Origin: Anaerosalibacter massiliensis
GTDB taxonomy: Bacteria; Bacillota; Clostridia; Tissierellales; Sporanaerobacteraceae
NCBI GenBank assembly: GCA_000751555.1
Contig: CCEZ01000049.1
Coordinates: 124,001 to 188,000 of the forward strand
Direction of reading: 5' to 3'
Length of the DNA stretch: 64,000 bases
In this document: in pieces, positions 9,125 to 17,162 of the stretch
Numbering within the stretch: the first letter of the stretch is position 1
Layout: every line of letters starts with the position of its first letter
Notes under the pieces: model-generated
The model's input: only the letters and a program-made list of their open reading frames with translations
What the model was told of the DNA's origin: nothing
Database searches by the model: none
Translations under genes and position numbers: made by a program

Positions 9125-9724
9125 TTGGCAAATATGCAATATCCTAGATTTAAACAATGTAGAAGACTAGGACTAAATGTATGTGGTCATCCAAAGGCTA
9201 TGGATAGAGCTCACAAAGGTACTTCTAGGTCAGATAAAAAGCTTTCAAATTATGGAATGCAATTATTAGAAAAGCAAAGACTACGTGCTTATTATGGAGT
9301 AATGGAAAAACAATTTGTAAAGTATGTAAGAGAAGCAAAAAAGAAGAAAGAACAAACTGGTCATGCTTTAGTTAAAATATTAGAGTCTAGATTGGATAAT
9401 TTAGTATACAGATTAGGATTTGCCTCTTCTATAAGGCAAGCAAGACAAATGGTAGTTCATGGTCATATATTATTAAATGGCAAGAAAGTGGACATACCTT
9501 CTTATAGAGTTAAAACTGGAGATACTATTTCTTTAAAGGAAAAATCACAAAATGTAGAACTCTTTAAGGAAAATTTCTATTCTAACTTTCTTATTAGCTA
9601 TCCTTATTTAGACAAAGATAAAAATATTTTCTCTGGTAAATATGTAAGATATCCCAATAGAGATGAAGTACCTATTGAAATAGATGACCAATTAGTAGTT
9701 GAATATTATTCAAAACTTATATAA
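9125..9724 (+). CDS. rpsD: 30S ribosomal protein S4, paralogous form
   Basis: A 199-residue S4-family protein. N-terminal part reads (M)[20 protein letters not shown], followed by [27 protein letters not shown] and the S4 RNA-binding domain [30 protein letters not shown]4 nucleates 30S assembly and can act as a translational repressor. I take the TTG at 9125 as start (GGAG 10 bases upstream); the encoded ANMQ start matches the second clostridial S4 type. It stands alone, away from any ribosomal operon, with its own promoter, palindrome and terminator, so it is most likely a regulated extra copy. Only two N-terminal cysteines are present, not the four of zinc-binding S4. Confidence 0.9.
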   Translation: MANMQYPRFKQCRRLGLNVCGHPKAMDRAHKGTSRSDKKLSNYGMQLLEKQRLRAYYGVMEKQFVKYVREAKKKKEQTGHALVKILESRLDNLVYRLGFASSIRQARQMVVHGHILLNGKKVDIPSYRVKTGDTISLKEKSQNVELFKENFYSNFLISYPYLDKDKNIFSGKYVRYPNRDEVPIEIDDQLVVEYYSKLI

Positions 9725-9731
9725 CGATAAA

Positions 9732-9767
9732 AAGGCATTTGAAATTTCAAATGCCTTTATTTTTTTA
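9732..9767 (+). terminator. intrinsic terminator after the S4 gene
   Basis: Perfect stem AAGGCATTTGAAA/TTTCAAATGCCTT directly after the stop codon, followed by a run of T residues. Confidence 0.93.
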
Positions 9768-9969
9768 TTGAAATACCAAAAAATACTATAATAAGTAATA
9801 ATAAAGTAATTTTTTTCATATGATTATAATAAGATATCATTTTAGTAAAGTTTAAATATAAACTTTAAACAAGCTCAAAATATCTTCTTATCCATATTTC
9901 TTTTATCTAAAAATCTTTACTTACCATAGTCAAAAATCCAATTAATTCTATCTACAGGAGGTGAGTAAA

Positions 9970-10107
9970 ATGACAAATCTAGAAAATATCTTAAGTTTTT
10001 TAACTATTCTACTTAACTTCCTAATCCAATTAATAAAGTTTGAAAATGCAAAAATCAGTAAGAACTCTTCCAAAAAGAAGAGTTCTAGAAGAAAGAGAAA
10101 AGCTTGA
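9970..10107 (+). CDS. 45-residue peptide: one hydrophobic helix with a very basic tail
   Basis: Short gene with a consensus AGGAGGTGAG ribosome binding site 6-7 bases before the ATG. The product has an N-terminal hydrophobic helix (ILSFLTILLNFLIQLIKF) and a C-terminal lysine/arginine-rich tail (KKKSSRRKRKA). An inverted repeat follows at once. Amphipathic or membrane-bound with a positive cytosolic tail; I do not recognise a family. The basic tail could bind nucleic acid or phospholipid head groups, but that is speculation. Confidence 0.6.
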   Translation: MTNLENILSFLTILLNFLIQLIKFENAKISKNSSKKKSSRRKRKA

Positions 10108-10137
10108 TTTATAGGGGAGTTGCCTCTCCCCTATAAA
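10108..10137 (+). terminator. hairpin after the basic peptide gene
   Basis: Perfect 12-base arms TTTATAGGGGAG / CTCCCCTATAAA with a 6-base loop, starting at the base after the stop codon. No T-run follows, so it may stabilise the 3' end rather than terminate. Confidence 0.6.
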
Positions 10138-10268
10138 GCCTCTCAATTTATATTATATCATTTAAAAAGAATTTTATGACATAAATTTTAGTTGATTTAA
10201 ATTTTCATGTCATGATATTTCCCAATACCTTGACCAAATACTAAAAACATAGTATATTATTATTAAAT

Positions 10269-10343
10269 GGGGACATAGTTCAGTGGGAGAATGTTTGACT
10301 GGCAGTCAAAAGGTCAGGGGTTCAAATCCCCTTGTCTCCACCA
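10269..10343 (+). tRNA. tRNA-Ala (anticodon GGC)
   Basis: Cloverleaf can be drawn by eye: acceptor GGGGACA with TGTCTCC, anticodon stem TTTGA/TCAAA around loop CTGGCAG (anticodon GGC at 10301-10303), T arm GGGG-TTCAAAT-CCCC, and an encoded CCA end at 10341-10343. GGC reads GCC/GCT alanine codons. Confidence 0.92.
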
Positions 10344-10363
10344 ATATAAGTCCATAACATAAC

Positions 10364-11203
10364 CTATCTTTTTATCCTAATACCATTTCTCATAAATTCA
10401 ATTTGTCTTTCTTTTAATAGTCTTCCTACGGCTCTTTTAAATGCACTTTTACTCATATTTAATTCTCTTCTTATTTTCTCTGGTGAACTATTATCATTCA
10501 ATTCTAGTTCTCCTTTGTTACTTTTTAACTTTTTTAAAATTTTATTTGCATCTCTGTCCATTTGTTTATATGATTTTTTTCTTAAACTTAAGTTTAACTT
10601 TCCATCTATTCTTACTCTAGTAACTCTTACTTGTACTTCATCACCAATTCTATATACGCCATATAGCTCATCTTTGGGAATTAGTCCATCATATTTGTTA
10701 TCAATAGCTACAAAAGCTCCCATATCATGATTTATAGCATAAATAGTCCCTTTAACCTTATCATTTTCTTTATAAGGAGATTTATTACTTAATATATTTT
10801 TAATCTTCATAGTAGCACATGGCCTATTACTTTTATCTAAATACACTCCAACTAAATATTCTCTTCCTTTTTCAATTTTTCCTATTTGCTCAGTAAAAGG
10901 AAGAAATAGGTCTTTCTCAATACCCCAGTCTAAAAATGCACCTACTTTTGTATTTTGAACTACTCTAAGAATGCCCATTCCGCCAACAGTTATCTTTGGC
11001 TTCTTTGTTGTAGCTAATATTTCATTTTTAGAACCTTTATATATAAAGACTTCTAATATATCTCCTTTCTTAATATCTTTTGGTACTTCCTTTCTAGAAA
11101 GAAATGCATTATCTTCATTCTGTCCATCTCTAGTATTTAAGTATACTCCTGACTGTGCTGTTTTTATCACTTCTAATTTCTGTATTTTTCCGATTTCTAT
11201 CAT
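10364..11203 (-). CDS. cvfB: CvfB-family S1-domain RNA-binding protein
   Basis: A 279-residue cytoplasmic protein of the CvfB/YitL family: tandem S1-like domains, with TVGGMGILRVVQNTKVGAFLDWG (about residue 72) and GTIYAINHDMGAFVAIDNKYDGLIPKDEL (about 151) visible, and a C-terminal winged helix (MSKSAFKRAVGRLLKERQIEF). In Staphylococcus aureus CvfB influences virulence gene expression; the exact biochemical role is unclear. Monocistronic on the minus strand, converging on the tRNA-Ala gene. Confidence 0.9.
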   Translation of the reverse strand: MIEIGKIQKLEVIKTAQSGVYLNTRDGQNEDNAFLSRKEVPKDIKKGDILEVFIYKGSKNEILATTKKPKITVGGMGILRVVQNTKVGAFLDWGIEKDLFLPFTEQIGKIEKGREYLVGVYLDKSNRPCATMKIKNILSNKSPYKENDKVKGTIYAINHDMGAFVAIDNKYDGLIPKDELYGVYRIGDEVQVRVTRVRIDGKLNLSLRKKSYKQMDRDANKILKKLKSNKGELELNDNSSPEKIRRELNMSKSAFKRAVGRLLKERQIEFMRNGIRIKR

Positions 11204-11270
11204 AATTCACCTTCTCTTCTCTCTATACTACTATAAAGTATTACATATTATAAAAAAATTATCAATATAT

Positions 11271-11735
11271 TTATTTCCTGTGCATCCTTTTAGAATAGTC
11301 TATTATTTTTCTTTCATATTCTTCATTCATTAATGGAGATAAGAGCAAGAAATCTGCTGTAGCTTGGTTTGTTGCAACAGGTATATCATACAACACTGCA
11401 ATACGGAGCAATGCTTTTACATCTGGATCATGAGGTTGAGCTGTTAATGGATCCCAAAAGAAAATCATAAAATCTATGTCTCCCTCAACAATACGACAAC
11501 CTATTTGTTGATCTCCTCCTAATGGTCCACTATTAAAAGCTTTAACAGGCAGATGGACTGCTTCATTAATCATTCTCGCAGTAGTTCCAGTTCCACATAA
11601 AAGATGTTTCCCAAGTTTATCCTTATTTATTCTTACCCACTTAATTAAATCCTCTTTTCTATTGTCATGAGCAACTAAAGCTATATGTTTTTGTTTCTCC
11701 ATATTAACTAATTTAAAATCATTATCTCTATCCAT
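11271..11735 (-). CDS. mgsA: methylglyoxal synthase
   Basis: Converts dihydroxyacetone phosphate into methylglyoxal and phosphate, a glycolytic bypass that relieves sugar-phosphate stress. The core shows IALVAHDNRKEDLI, CGTGTTA, SGPLGGDQQIG and FFWDPLTAQPHDPDVKALLR, which include the catalytic aspartate and phosphate-binding residues. Length 154 is normal. The start has an AAGGAGG site 7-8 bases upstream. A glycerol dehydrogenase is encoded 3 kb away and can reduce related three-carbon carbonyls, but no operon link exists. Confidence 0.96.
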   Translation of the reverse strand: MDRDNDFKLVNMEKQKHIALVAHDNRKEDLIKWVRINKDKLGKHLLCGTGTTARMINEAVHLPVKAFNSGPLGGDQQIGCRIVEGDIDFMIFFWDPLTAQPHDPDVKALLRIAVLYDIPVATNQATADFLLLSPLMNEEYERKIIDYSKRMHRK

Positions 11736-11912
11736 TTTTGACCTCCTTAATTTTAAAAGCGTCTAAAATTATTATACTATATAATTAAATATATTTTGGA
11801 AATTTCTCTTCTTGTATTTAGTTTATTAATTTAAATTTAAATTTAAATTAATAAAGCATAGTAGACGATCTTTATACATATAATCTTATGAATACGTATT
11901 AGGAGGAACAGT

Positions 11913-13028
11913 ATGATTATCTATATAAGACTTAAAAAATTAAGAATTGTCCTATTATGTACAATTATATCTATAGCTTGTATACTCGGATTTCATATGT
12001 GGAATAATCCTAAAAAAGTTTCAACTATAATTGCTACTGAAGATTTAGATATAAAGTTAGAGCAAATGTTTAATCTTAGAAATAAAGCCTTACTTGAGGG
12101 AAATACAGATATTTTATCTAATTTATATGACAAAGAAATAAGAAATGGCATATGGGCCTATGAACATGAGATTAAGAAAATGGAATATTTAAATAAATGG
12201 TCAAATAAACAATCTGTCCAATTTAAAAATATTGATTCTGAAGTTATTTTAAGAAATTTTAAAAAGAAAGAGGATAAAATTTCAGTAAATCTATTAGTTT
12301 CAACTGAATATGAATACATATATAAAAATAATACTAAAATAAATAATTCTTTTAGAATAGGCACGTATCATTCTCTAGATTTAGTTAAAGATAAAGATAA
12401 ATACATTATTATAAGAGAATGGTACACAGACCCTTTTGCTGACTCTTTAAATTTAGATGAAATTAAAAGTGAAGAAATTAAGAATATTATTCAATCAGGA
12501 AATACTAAAGAGTTATCAAATATAGATGAAAGAAGAAAAAATGCAGTAGAATACGCAGATAAATATAGTGGTGCCGCTAGCCTGCCTAAATACGGCTTCC
12601 AATACAATCCTGAATATAGAGATTATAATAATGAAGGAGGAGATTGTACTAACTTCGCTTCTCAGGTATTCTATGAAGGAGGGAATTTTGAAAAAAACTC
12701 GACATGGAACTATCAAAAAGGTTCTGGAAGCAGCGCCTGGGTAAATGCCCAAGCCTTTCATAACTATATGGTTTATAGTGGTAGGGCCTCTATAATTAGC
12801 CAGGGTAATTACGATGAAGTTTTAAAACATTCTTATGAACTTTTACCTGGTGATTATATAGCTTATGAAAAAAAAGGAGAAATCGCCCATATATCTATTG
12901 TAACTGGGATAGATTCAAAAGGATATATTTTAGTAAACTCCCACAACTCTGATAGACATCGAGTACCTTGGGATTTAGGATGGAGTGATAAAGGAATTAA
13001 ATTTCATTTAGCTCGTGTTAACTACTAA
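11913..13028 (+). CDS. membrane-anchored or secreted amidase-domain protein
   Basis: A 371-residue protein with an N-terminal hydrophobic helix (about residues 12-30, a signal anchor) and a C-terminal Amidase_6-type domain: YADKYSGAASLPKYGF, then GGDCTNFASQVFYEGG with the probable catalytic Cys, and later ISIVTGIDSKGYILVNSH with a histidine. Such domains are papain-like (NlpC/CHAP-related) and are thought to act on the cell wall or on small amides; substrate unknown. Residues 45-180 form an uncharacterised extracellular region resembling an accessory fold. AGGAGGA site before the ATG. Confidence 0.8.
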   Translation: MIIYIRLKKLRIVLLCTIISIACILGFHMWNNPKKVSTIIATEDLDIKLEQMFNLRNKALLEGNTDILSNLYDKEIRNGIWAYEHEIKKMEYLNKWSNKQSVQFKNIDSEVILRNFKKKEDKISVNLLVSTEYEYIYKNNTKINNSFRIGTYHSLDLVKDKDKYIIIREWYTDPFADSLNLDEIKSEEIKNIIQSGNTKELSNIDERRKNAVEYADKYSGAASLPKYGFQYNPEYRDYNNEGGDCTNFASQVFYEGGNFEKNSTWNYQKGSGSSAWVNAQAFHNYMVYSGRASIISQGNYDEVLKHSYELLPGDYIAYEKKGEIAHISIVTGIDSKGYILVNSHNSDRHRVPWDLGWSDKGIKFHLARVNY

Positions 13029-13035
13029 GCAATAG

Positions 13036-13509
13036 TTATCCTTGCTTTTCTACTACACTATTATTCTTTAATACTTGCTTTATTCTATTACCATCACCTA
13101 AGGAATCTAAGTACACAATCTCAGTAGGTTTTATTTTTATTATTTTTATATGATCTTTTTCATGTTCTATTTGATAGGGTTCTGGATGAATTTTTTTTGC
13201 TTCACTAAAAAGGTTTTCATCTTCCAGACTTGTAATAGCGTTGCCAAAAATTTGAACACCTTTTATTTGCCTATAATTGATATAGCTTGTATTTACAAGT
13301 AGACAAACATTTGGATTTTTAGCTATAGCTTTAAATTTATCTCCTCCTGCAGAAGCTATATATATGTCCATATCATTGCCTATAAAATACTGTACTGGAC
13401 TACTTCTAGGAATATTATCCATGCAAGTTCCTAAGGAGCCTTCCTTATGTTCTTTTAAAAATTCTAGAATATGCTTTTTCAATTCTTGATAACTCATCTT
13501 TTTATTCAT
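13036..13509 (-). CDS. pyridoxamine 5'-phosphate oxidase-like (FMN-binding) protein
   Basis: A 157-residue split-barrel flavoprotein of the PNPOx-like superfamily: LGTCMDNIPRSSPVQYFIGNDMDIYIASAGGDKFKAIAKNPNVCLLV is the typical N-terminal half that binds FMN. The family includes many small reductases and general-stress proteins, so the substrate cannot be stated. It converges on the amidase gene with only 7 bases between stop codons. A 17-base-pair hairpin sits in its leader just upstream of the ribosome binding site, suggesting regulation. Confidence 0.8.
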   Translation of the reverse strand: MNKKMSYQELKKHILEFLKEHKEGSLGTCMDNIPRSSPVQYFIGNDMDIYIASAGGDKFKAIAKNPNVCLLVNTSYINYRQIKGVQIFGNAITSLEDENLFSEAKKIHPEPYQIEHEKDHIKIIKIKPTEIVYLDSLGDGNRIKQVLKNNSVVEKQG

Positions 13510-13526
13510 TTACTATAAACTCCCTT

Positions 13527-13570
13527 CATATAGTTAAAAATAACATACTTGTTTTATTTTTAACTATATG
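13527..13570 (-). repeat. 17-bp inverted repeat in the leader of the PNPOx-like gene
   Basis: Perfect arms CATATAGTTAAAAATAA and complement around a 10-base loop. It ends a few bases upstream of the GGGAG ribosome binding site of the gene at 13509. It could be an operator, an attenuator, or the terminator of an upstream transcript. Confidence 0.65.
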
Positions 13571-13600
13571 GATAAAAATATACTAGTTTATTTGAAGTTT

Positions 13601-13643
13601 ATAATAAAAAAATAAAAAGCCAATAAATTAGATTTGGCTTTAA
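13601..13643 (-). terminator. intrinsic terminator after the coiled-coil gene
   Basis: Minus strand: AAAGCCAA, 10-base loop, TTGGCTTT, then a long T-rich run. It follows the stop codon at 13655. Confidence 0.85.
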
Positions 13644-13654
13644 CTCTCCAATTG

Positions 13655-13998
13655 TTACACCATTTTATTTTTTAATCTCTTTATATCTATCTCATGTCTT
13701 CCTATTACATCGTATATTGCCTCAAGCTTTTCATCAATATTATTTGACTTTCCCTTTATATATGCTATATCATTATCCATTTTATCATGCTCAGCCTTGT
13801 TTATCCTTGCATTATGCTCTAATGCTTTCAATATCAAATGATCCTCTTGTTGTTGCTTTTCAATAGATTTAACACTTTCATCAATAGTTTTTACTTCACC
13901 TGTAATTGTCTTTACTTCGTCTCTAACTGTTTTCACTTCATCCCTAACTATTTTTTTACTTCATTTAATATATTATTTAACAATTCTTTCTCCGTCAC
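13655..13998 (-). pseudogene. coiled-coil protein gene, interrupted by a one-base shift in an A7 run
   Basis: The open part from a GTG at 13936 encodes 93 residues of almost continuous coiled coil, opening with the repeat pattern VRDEVKTITGEVKTIDESVK and ending IDIKRLKNKMV. Upstream, from a GTG at 13998 with a GGAAG site, the other frame encodes TEKELLNNILNEVKK and would join the first frame in perfect register (EVKK-IVRDEV) if the A-run at 13951-13957 (T7 on the plus strand) had 8 bases. So the gene is either shifted, phase-variable or mis-sequenced. Similar small coiled-coil proteins accompany clostridial genes of unknown role. Confidence 0.7.
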
Positions 13999-14095
13999 TT
14001 AAAATCACTTCCAATAGAATTTGAGCTTTAAGCATATATATTATGTACATTATATCATACTACATTTTTTATTTTAATTACAAAATTTATTTATA

Positions 14096-14674
14096 CTATA
14101 TAATCTTCCTTATAGTTTGGAAAAGAACTGGTTTCATTTCGTCTATACCTACAGGTTCTTCCAATATTATAGAACTATAACATACCGATCCTGTCAGTTC
14201 TAAAATCATAAATAATACCTTTCCAATATAGTCCCTAGATAACGAAGAATTCTTATATCCACTTTGAAACATAGAATATATTTCATGTATTTCTTCATAA
14301 TCTTTATATGCTTTCTTAAAAATTCCCCAAGATAAATTTTTATGTATTAATTTCAACATAAGTCTGTCTTTCCTCAGATATTCAATAATATAGTCTATAA
14401 AATATAAAAGTTCATCTTCAAAATTATTAAATTCTTTTTCCTTAGTTTGCTTAATGGCTTCACTCAATACATAAGTACTCTTATCTAAAATTATTTTGTC
14501 TAATATATCATATTTATTTTTAAAATAAAGATAAAATGTTCCCTTTCCTACTCCTGCCTTTTTAACGATATCACTTATGGCTGTATTGTGTATACCTTTT
14601 GTAGTAAACAAATGATAAGCCGCATCATATAAAGAGTTCTCTTTTTGTTTTTTATTCTTTTCTATTTTTGACAA
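14096..14674 (-). CDS. TetR-family transcriptional regulator
   Basis: A 192-residue protein with the N-terminal TetR helix-turn-helix: SLYDAAYHLFTTKGIHNTAISDIVKKAGVGKGTFYLYFKNKYDIL. The C-terminal ligand domain is not recognisable. TetR proteins usually repress a neighbouring transporter or enzyme in response to a small molecule. The neighbours here are glycerol dehydrogenase (same strand, upstream in transcription, with a terminator between) and the coiled-coil pseudogene, so the target is not obvious. Confidence 0.9.
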   Translation of the reverse strand: MSKIEKNKKQKENSLYDAAYHLFTTKGIHNTAISDIVKKAGVGKGTFYLYFKNKYDILDKIILDKSTYVLSEAIKQTKEKEFNNFEDELLYFIDYIIEYLRKDRLMLKLIHKNLSWGIFKKAYKDYEEIHEIYSMFQSGYKNSSLSRDYIGKVLFMILELTGSVCYSSIILEEPVGIDEMKPVLFQTIRKII

Positions 14675-14820
14675 TAGAAATCTACCTCCTCAGCTAAATT
14701 ATCATTACTAATTTTATTCCCAAAACCTCGTCTACGAACAAAGCAAATGAACAAATAAGGCATCAACTAAGCTTATTATATAATATTTCTCAGTAAAATA
14801 GACATATCTTAAGTATTTTT

Positions 14821-14872
14821 TATAAAATAAACCTGAACATGGAATATATCCATTGTTCAGGTTTATTTTATA
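14821..14872. terminator. bidirectional-looking terminator after gldA
   Basis: Nineteen-base arms TATAAAATAAACCTGAACA and complement around a short AT-rich loop; A/T-runs on both flanks. Lies between gldA and the TetR gene. Confidence 0.85.
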
Positions 14873-14904
14873 ATCTATTCTCATTTAAAACTTTAGATAG
14901 GACT

Positions 14905-14926
14905 AAGGGATAGGTACCTGTCCCTT
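14905..14926 (-). repeat. GGGACAG-type short palindrome next to the gldA stop
   Basis: AAGGGATAGGTACCTGTCCCTT, just past the gldA stop codon. Similar AGGGACAG palindromes occur at 18166-18192, 24479-24507 and, in single copy, near 26055, each at the 3' end of a minus-strand gene. Confidence 0.6.
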
Positions 14927-14932
14927 AATCCT

Positions 14933-16024
14933 TTATTTATACAGTCCACCTAAATTATCTGCCGCTAATATAGCAGAATATACATCTTCTACACTTACTT
15001 CAAAGGGCATATTATATATAGTTTCTCCTTCAGCACATGCAACTTCCGCTACTTTCATAATATCATCTTCCTTTGCTTTTACAATTCCCATATCTTCTAA
15101 TGTCACAGGAAGACCTACTTCTAAGCAAAAACTAATTACTTCTTCTATTTCTTCTATTGGAGCATTTTCTAACACCAATTGTACAATAGTTCCAAAAGCC
15201 ACCTTTTCTCCATGATATAGATGATGACCTTCTTCAAGTACAGTAAATCCATTATGGATTGCGTGAGCAGCAGCTAACCCACAACTTTCAAATCCTATTC
15301 CACTTAGATAAGTATTAGCTTCTATTATATTTTCTACTGCCTTTGTAGATGTTTTTCTTTCTACTGCTAACTTTGCCTTCAATCCATCATTTAGAAGTGT
15401 TTCATAACACAATTCTGCAATAGCAAAAGCAGCGTTGGTAGCTTTTCCGCCAGCCATAGTATCTCCATCAGACATAATACAAGCTCTTGCTTCAAAATAT
15501 GTGGCTAGTGCATCTCCCATACCTGCAACTAATAATCTAGCAGGAGCTTTAGCCACTATAGATGTATCTACTAAAACTATCTCAGGATTTTTAGGTAATA
15601 GTAAATAATCACTAAATTCTCCTTCTTCAGTATATATTACAGATAATGCACTAGTAGGTGCATCTGTTGAAGCTATAGTAGGAACTATAACTACAGGAGT
15701 ATTATTATAATATGCTACAGCTTTAGCTGTATCAAATACTTTTCCACCACCAACACCTATTACTACATTGCAATTATTCTTTTTCAATACTTCTCCAAGT
15801 CTATCTATTTCTTGCCTAGAACATTCCCCATTAAAAGACTCAAATACTAAATTAGCACTATTATTTTTAAAGCTTTCTTCAATTATATCTCTGGTACGTT
15901 TTATCCCATTTTTACTAGCTAATACTAATATTTTATCCCCTAAGGAATGAATATGTTTATATAAATTTTTTAGTTCTCCATTACCTTGAATATATTTACT
16001 AGGAGATATAATTACCCTTACCAT
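14933..16024 (-). CDS. gldA: glycerol dehydrogenase
   Basis: NAD-dependent, zinc-containing oxidation of glycerol to dihydroxyacetone. The 363-residue protein begins VRVIISPSKYIQGNGELKNLYKHI, contains the dinucleotide-binding GVGGGKVFDTAKAVA, the GMGDALATYFEAR region with a zinc-ligand aspartate, and AHAIHNGF and EGHHLYHGEKVAFG with the zinc histidines. Family length and order are normal. Monocistronic, with a terminator downstream. No dihydroxyacetone kinase is adjacent. Confidence 0.95.
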   Translation of the reverse strand: MVRVIISPSKYIQGNGELKNLYKHIHSLGDKILVLASKNGIKRTRDIIEESFKNNSANLVFESFNGECSRQEIDRLGEVLKKNNCNVVIGVGGGKVFDTAKAVAYYNNTPVVIVPTIASTDAPTSALSVIYTEEGEFSDYLLLPKNPEIVLVDTSIVAKAPARLLVAGMGDALATYFEARACIMSDGDTMAGGKATNAAFAIAELCYETLLNDGLKAKLAVERKTSTKAVENIIEANTYLSGIGFESCGLAAAHAIHNGFTVLEEGHHLYHGEKVAFGTIVQLVLENAPIEEIEEVISFCLEVGLPVTLEDMGIVKAKEDDIMKVAEVACAEGETIYNMPFEVSVEDVYSAILAADNLGGLYK

Positions 16025-16188
16025 TCTATCACCTCTTGCATATTTTATAGTTATGTTACATTATATCATACCCTAAATAGATACACTTATAAACTATAAT
16101 CTAAATAAAAACATAAAAATTCTAATTTGAATACTTTTAGCTCTTTAGGAAATAATAATAATATCTTTAAAAAGAAAGGAATATATTT

Positions 16189-16368
16189 ATGGATCAAAAA
16201 TTTGTTGTAGTAACCGATGAAAATTTTTCCCAGCCTATGTCTAGGGACGCTGCTATAAAAACTATAAAAGATTATGATAAAAGAGGTATTATTGCATATA
16301 TAGTATCTGAAGAAGAAGCTAAAAGAATAAAAACTCCAGAAAATTTCAATGAACCTAGATGGGAATAA
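16189..16368 (+). CDS. 59-residue conserved-looking small protein
   Basis: Short acidic/basic protein starting MDQKFVVVTDENFSQPMSRD and containing DYDKRGIIAYIVSEEEAKRI, with an AAAGGA site 8 bases before the ATG and a strong terminator right after the stop. The sequence looks like a compact beta-alpha-beta fold, and I believe near-identical small proteins occur in other Clostridia, but I cannot name the family. The reverse-strand reading frame over the same bases is only a shadow. Confidence 0.65.
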   Translation: MDQKFVVVTDENFSQPMSRDAAIKTIKDYDKRGIIAYIVSEEEAKRIKTPENFNEPRWE

Positions 16369-16406
16369 AAACAAATCCAGATAAATTTATCTGGATTTGT
16401 TTTTAT
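16367..16406. terminator. bidirectional terminator between the small protein and cblS
   Basis: Stem AAAACAAATCCAGATAA with its complement, overlapping the stop codon of the plus gene and the 3' end of the convergent minus gene; T-runs on both strands. Confidence 0.9.
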
Positions 16407-17149
16407 AAAAATCTCCCTATTTTTTTAACTGGTATGGAAAAACTTTTTTCAAATTCTTCATATTTATCTTCCTCTATAGATATTATGACACAAGTTGATG
16501 GTCCTGCAGATTTTTCAAGATCCAAATCTATACTTTCTTCTAATTCAAATTCAATATCATTAGTTTTAGCCATCTCCTTTAACTCATACAGTATTCCCTT
16601 TGAACCTACTGGAAGAATCTCTTTTATGTATTCTTTCTCCTTCAGTTCAGTAAGTTTAGAAATACTCATTATAGTTTTATTATTATCAGCTAATACTTCA
16701 TCTCCTACTTTAGGTAATCCAACTACTGCAGAAATAAGACCAGCTTGAGTGCATGGTCTTATCCATTTTTTCTTATCTATTATCCCTATTATAGTTATAC
16801 CCATTCCAGTTTGAATTACTGGAAAATTTTCTTCCGTACTTCCTGTAATTAAGTTGGAAGCATGAAAATCTAATGGTTTCAACGCTTTTTCTATACCATT
16901 TATTATTTTTTTACCTGTATCATTCATTTCTACAGATAATGTGTTTACAATAACAGCAGGTTCAGCCCCAAATGAAAGTATTTCCATCATTGCAACTTGA
17001 GTTGCATAATATCCTACAATCTCTGGTGAAGTTTTAACTATATCTTTTTCTTTATTACCTATACCCCCAGAAGAATCACAGGATATTACTAATACTTGAT
17101 CACTACTCATATCTACTAATGTTAAATCTCTATATTTACTTATTTTCAT
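16403..17149 (-). CDS. cblS: alpha-ribazole kinase CblS
   Basis: A 248-residue AIR-synthase/PurM-like protein starting with YRDLTLVDMSSDQVLVISCDSSGGIGNKEKD, then PEIVGYYATQVAMMEILSFGAEP. This pattern belongs to CblS, which phosphorylates alpha-ribazole so that lower-ligand precursor can enter cobamide (vitamin B12-type) assembly. It is distinct from thiamine-phosphate kinase ThiL, which shares the fold but has a different start. The gene directly downstream of cblT, 13 bases away, on the same transcript, is strong support because CblT and CblS are a known transport-plus-kinase pair. Confidence 0.85.
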   Translation of the reverse strand: MKISKYRDLTLVDMSSDQVLVISCDSSGGIGNKEKDIVKTSPEIVGYYATQVAMMEILSFGAEPAVIVNTLSVEMNDTGKKIINGIEKALKPLDFHASNLITGSTEENFPVIQTGMGITIIGIIDKKKWIRPCTQAGLISAVVGLPKVGDEVLADNNKTIMSISKLTELKEKEYIKEILPVGSKGILYELKEMAKTNDIEFELEESIDLDLEKSAGPSTCVIISIEEDKYEEFEKSFSIPVKKIGRFL

Positions 17150-17162
17150 ATTCTTCTCCCTA

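Noticed and set aside
9125-9724. Zinc-binding C+ form of S4
   Set aside because: Only two of the four N-terminal cysteines are present.
16087-16374. 95-residue minus-strand frame
   Set aside because: It is a shadow of the 59-residue plus-strand gene at 16189, which has the proper ribosome site and terminator.
16403-17149. Thiamine-monophosphate kinase ThiL
   Set aside because: Same fold, but the start pattern and the adjacent ECF S component fit CblS; ThiL is about 320 residues with a different start.
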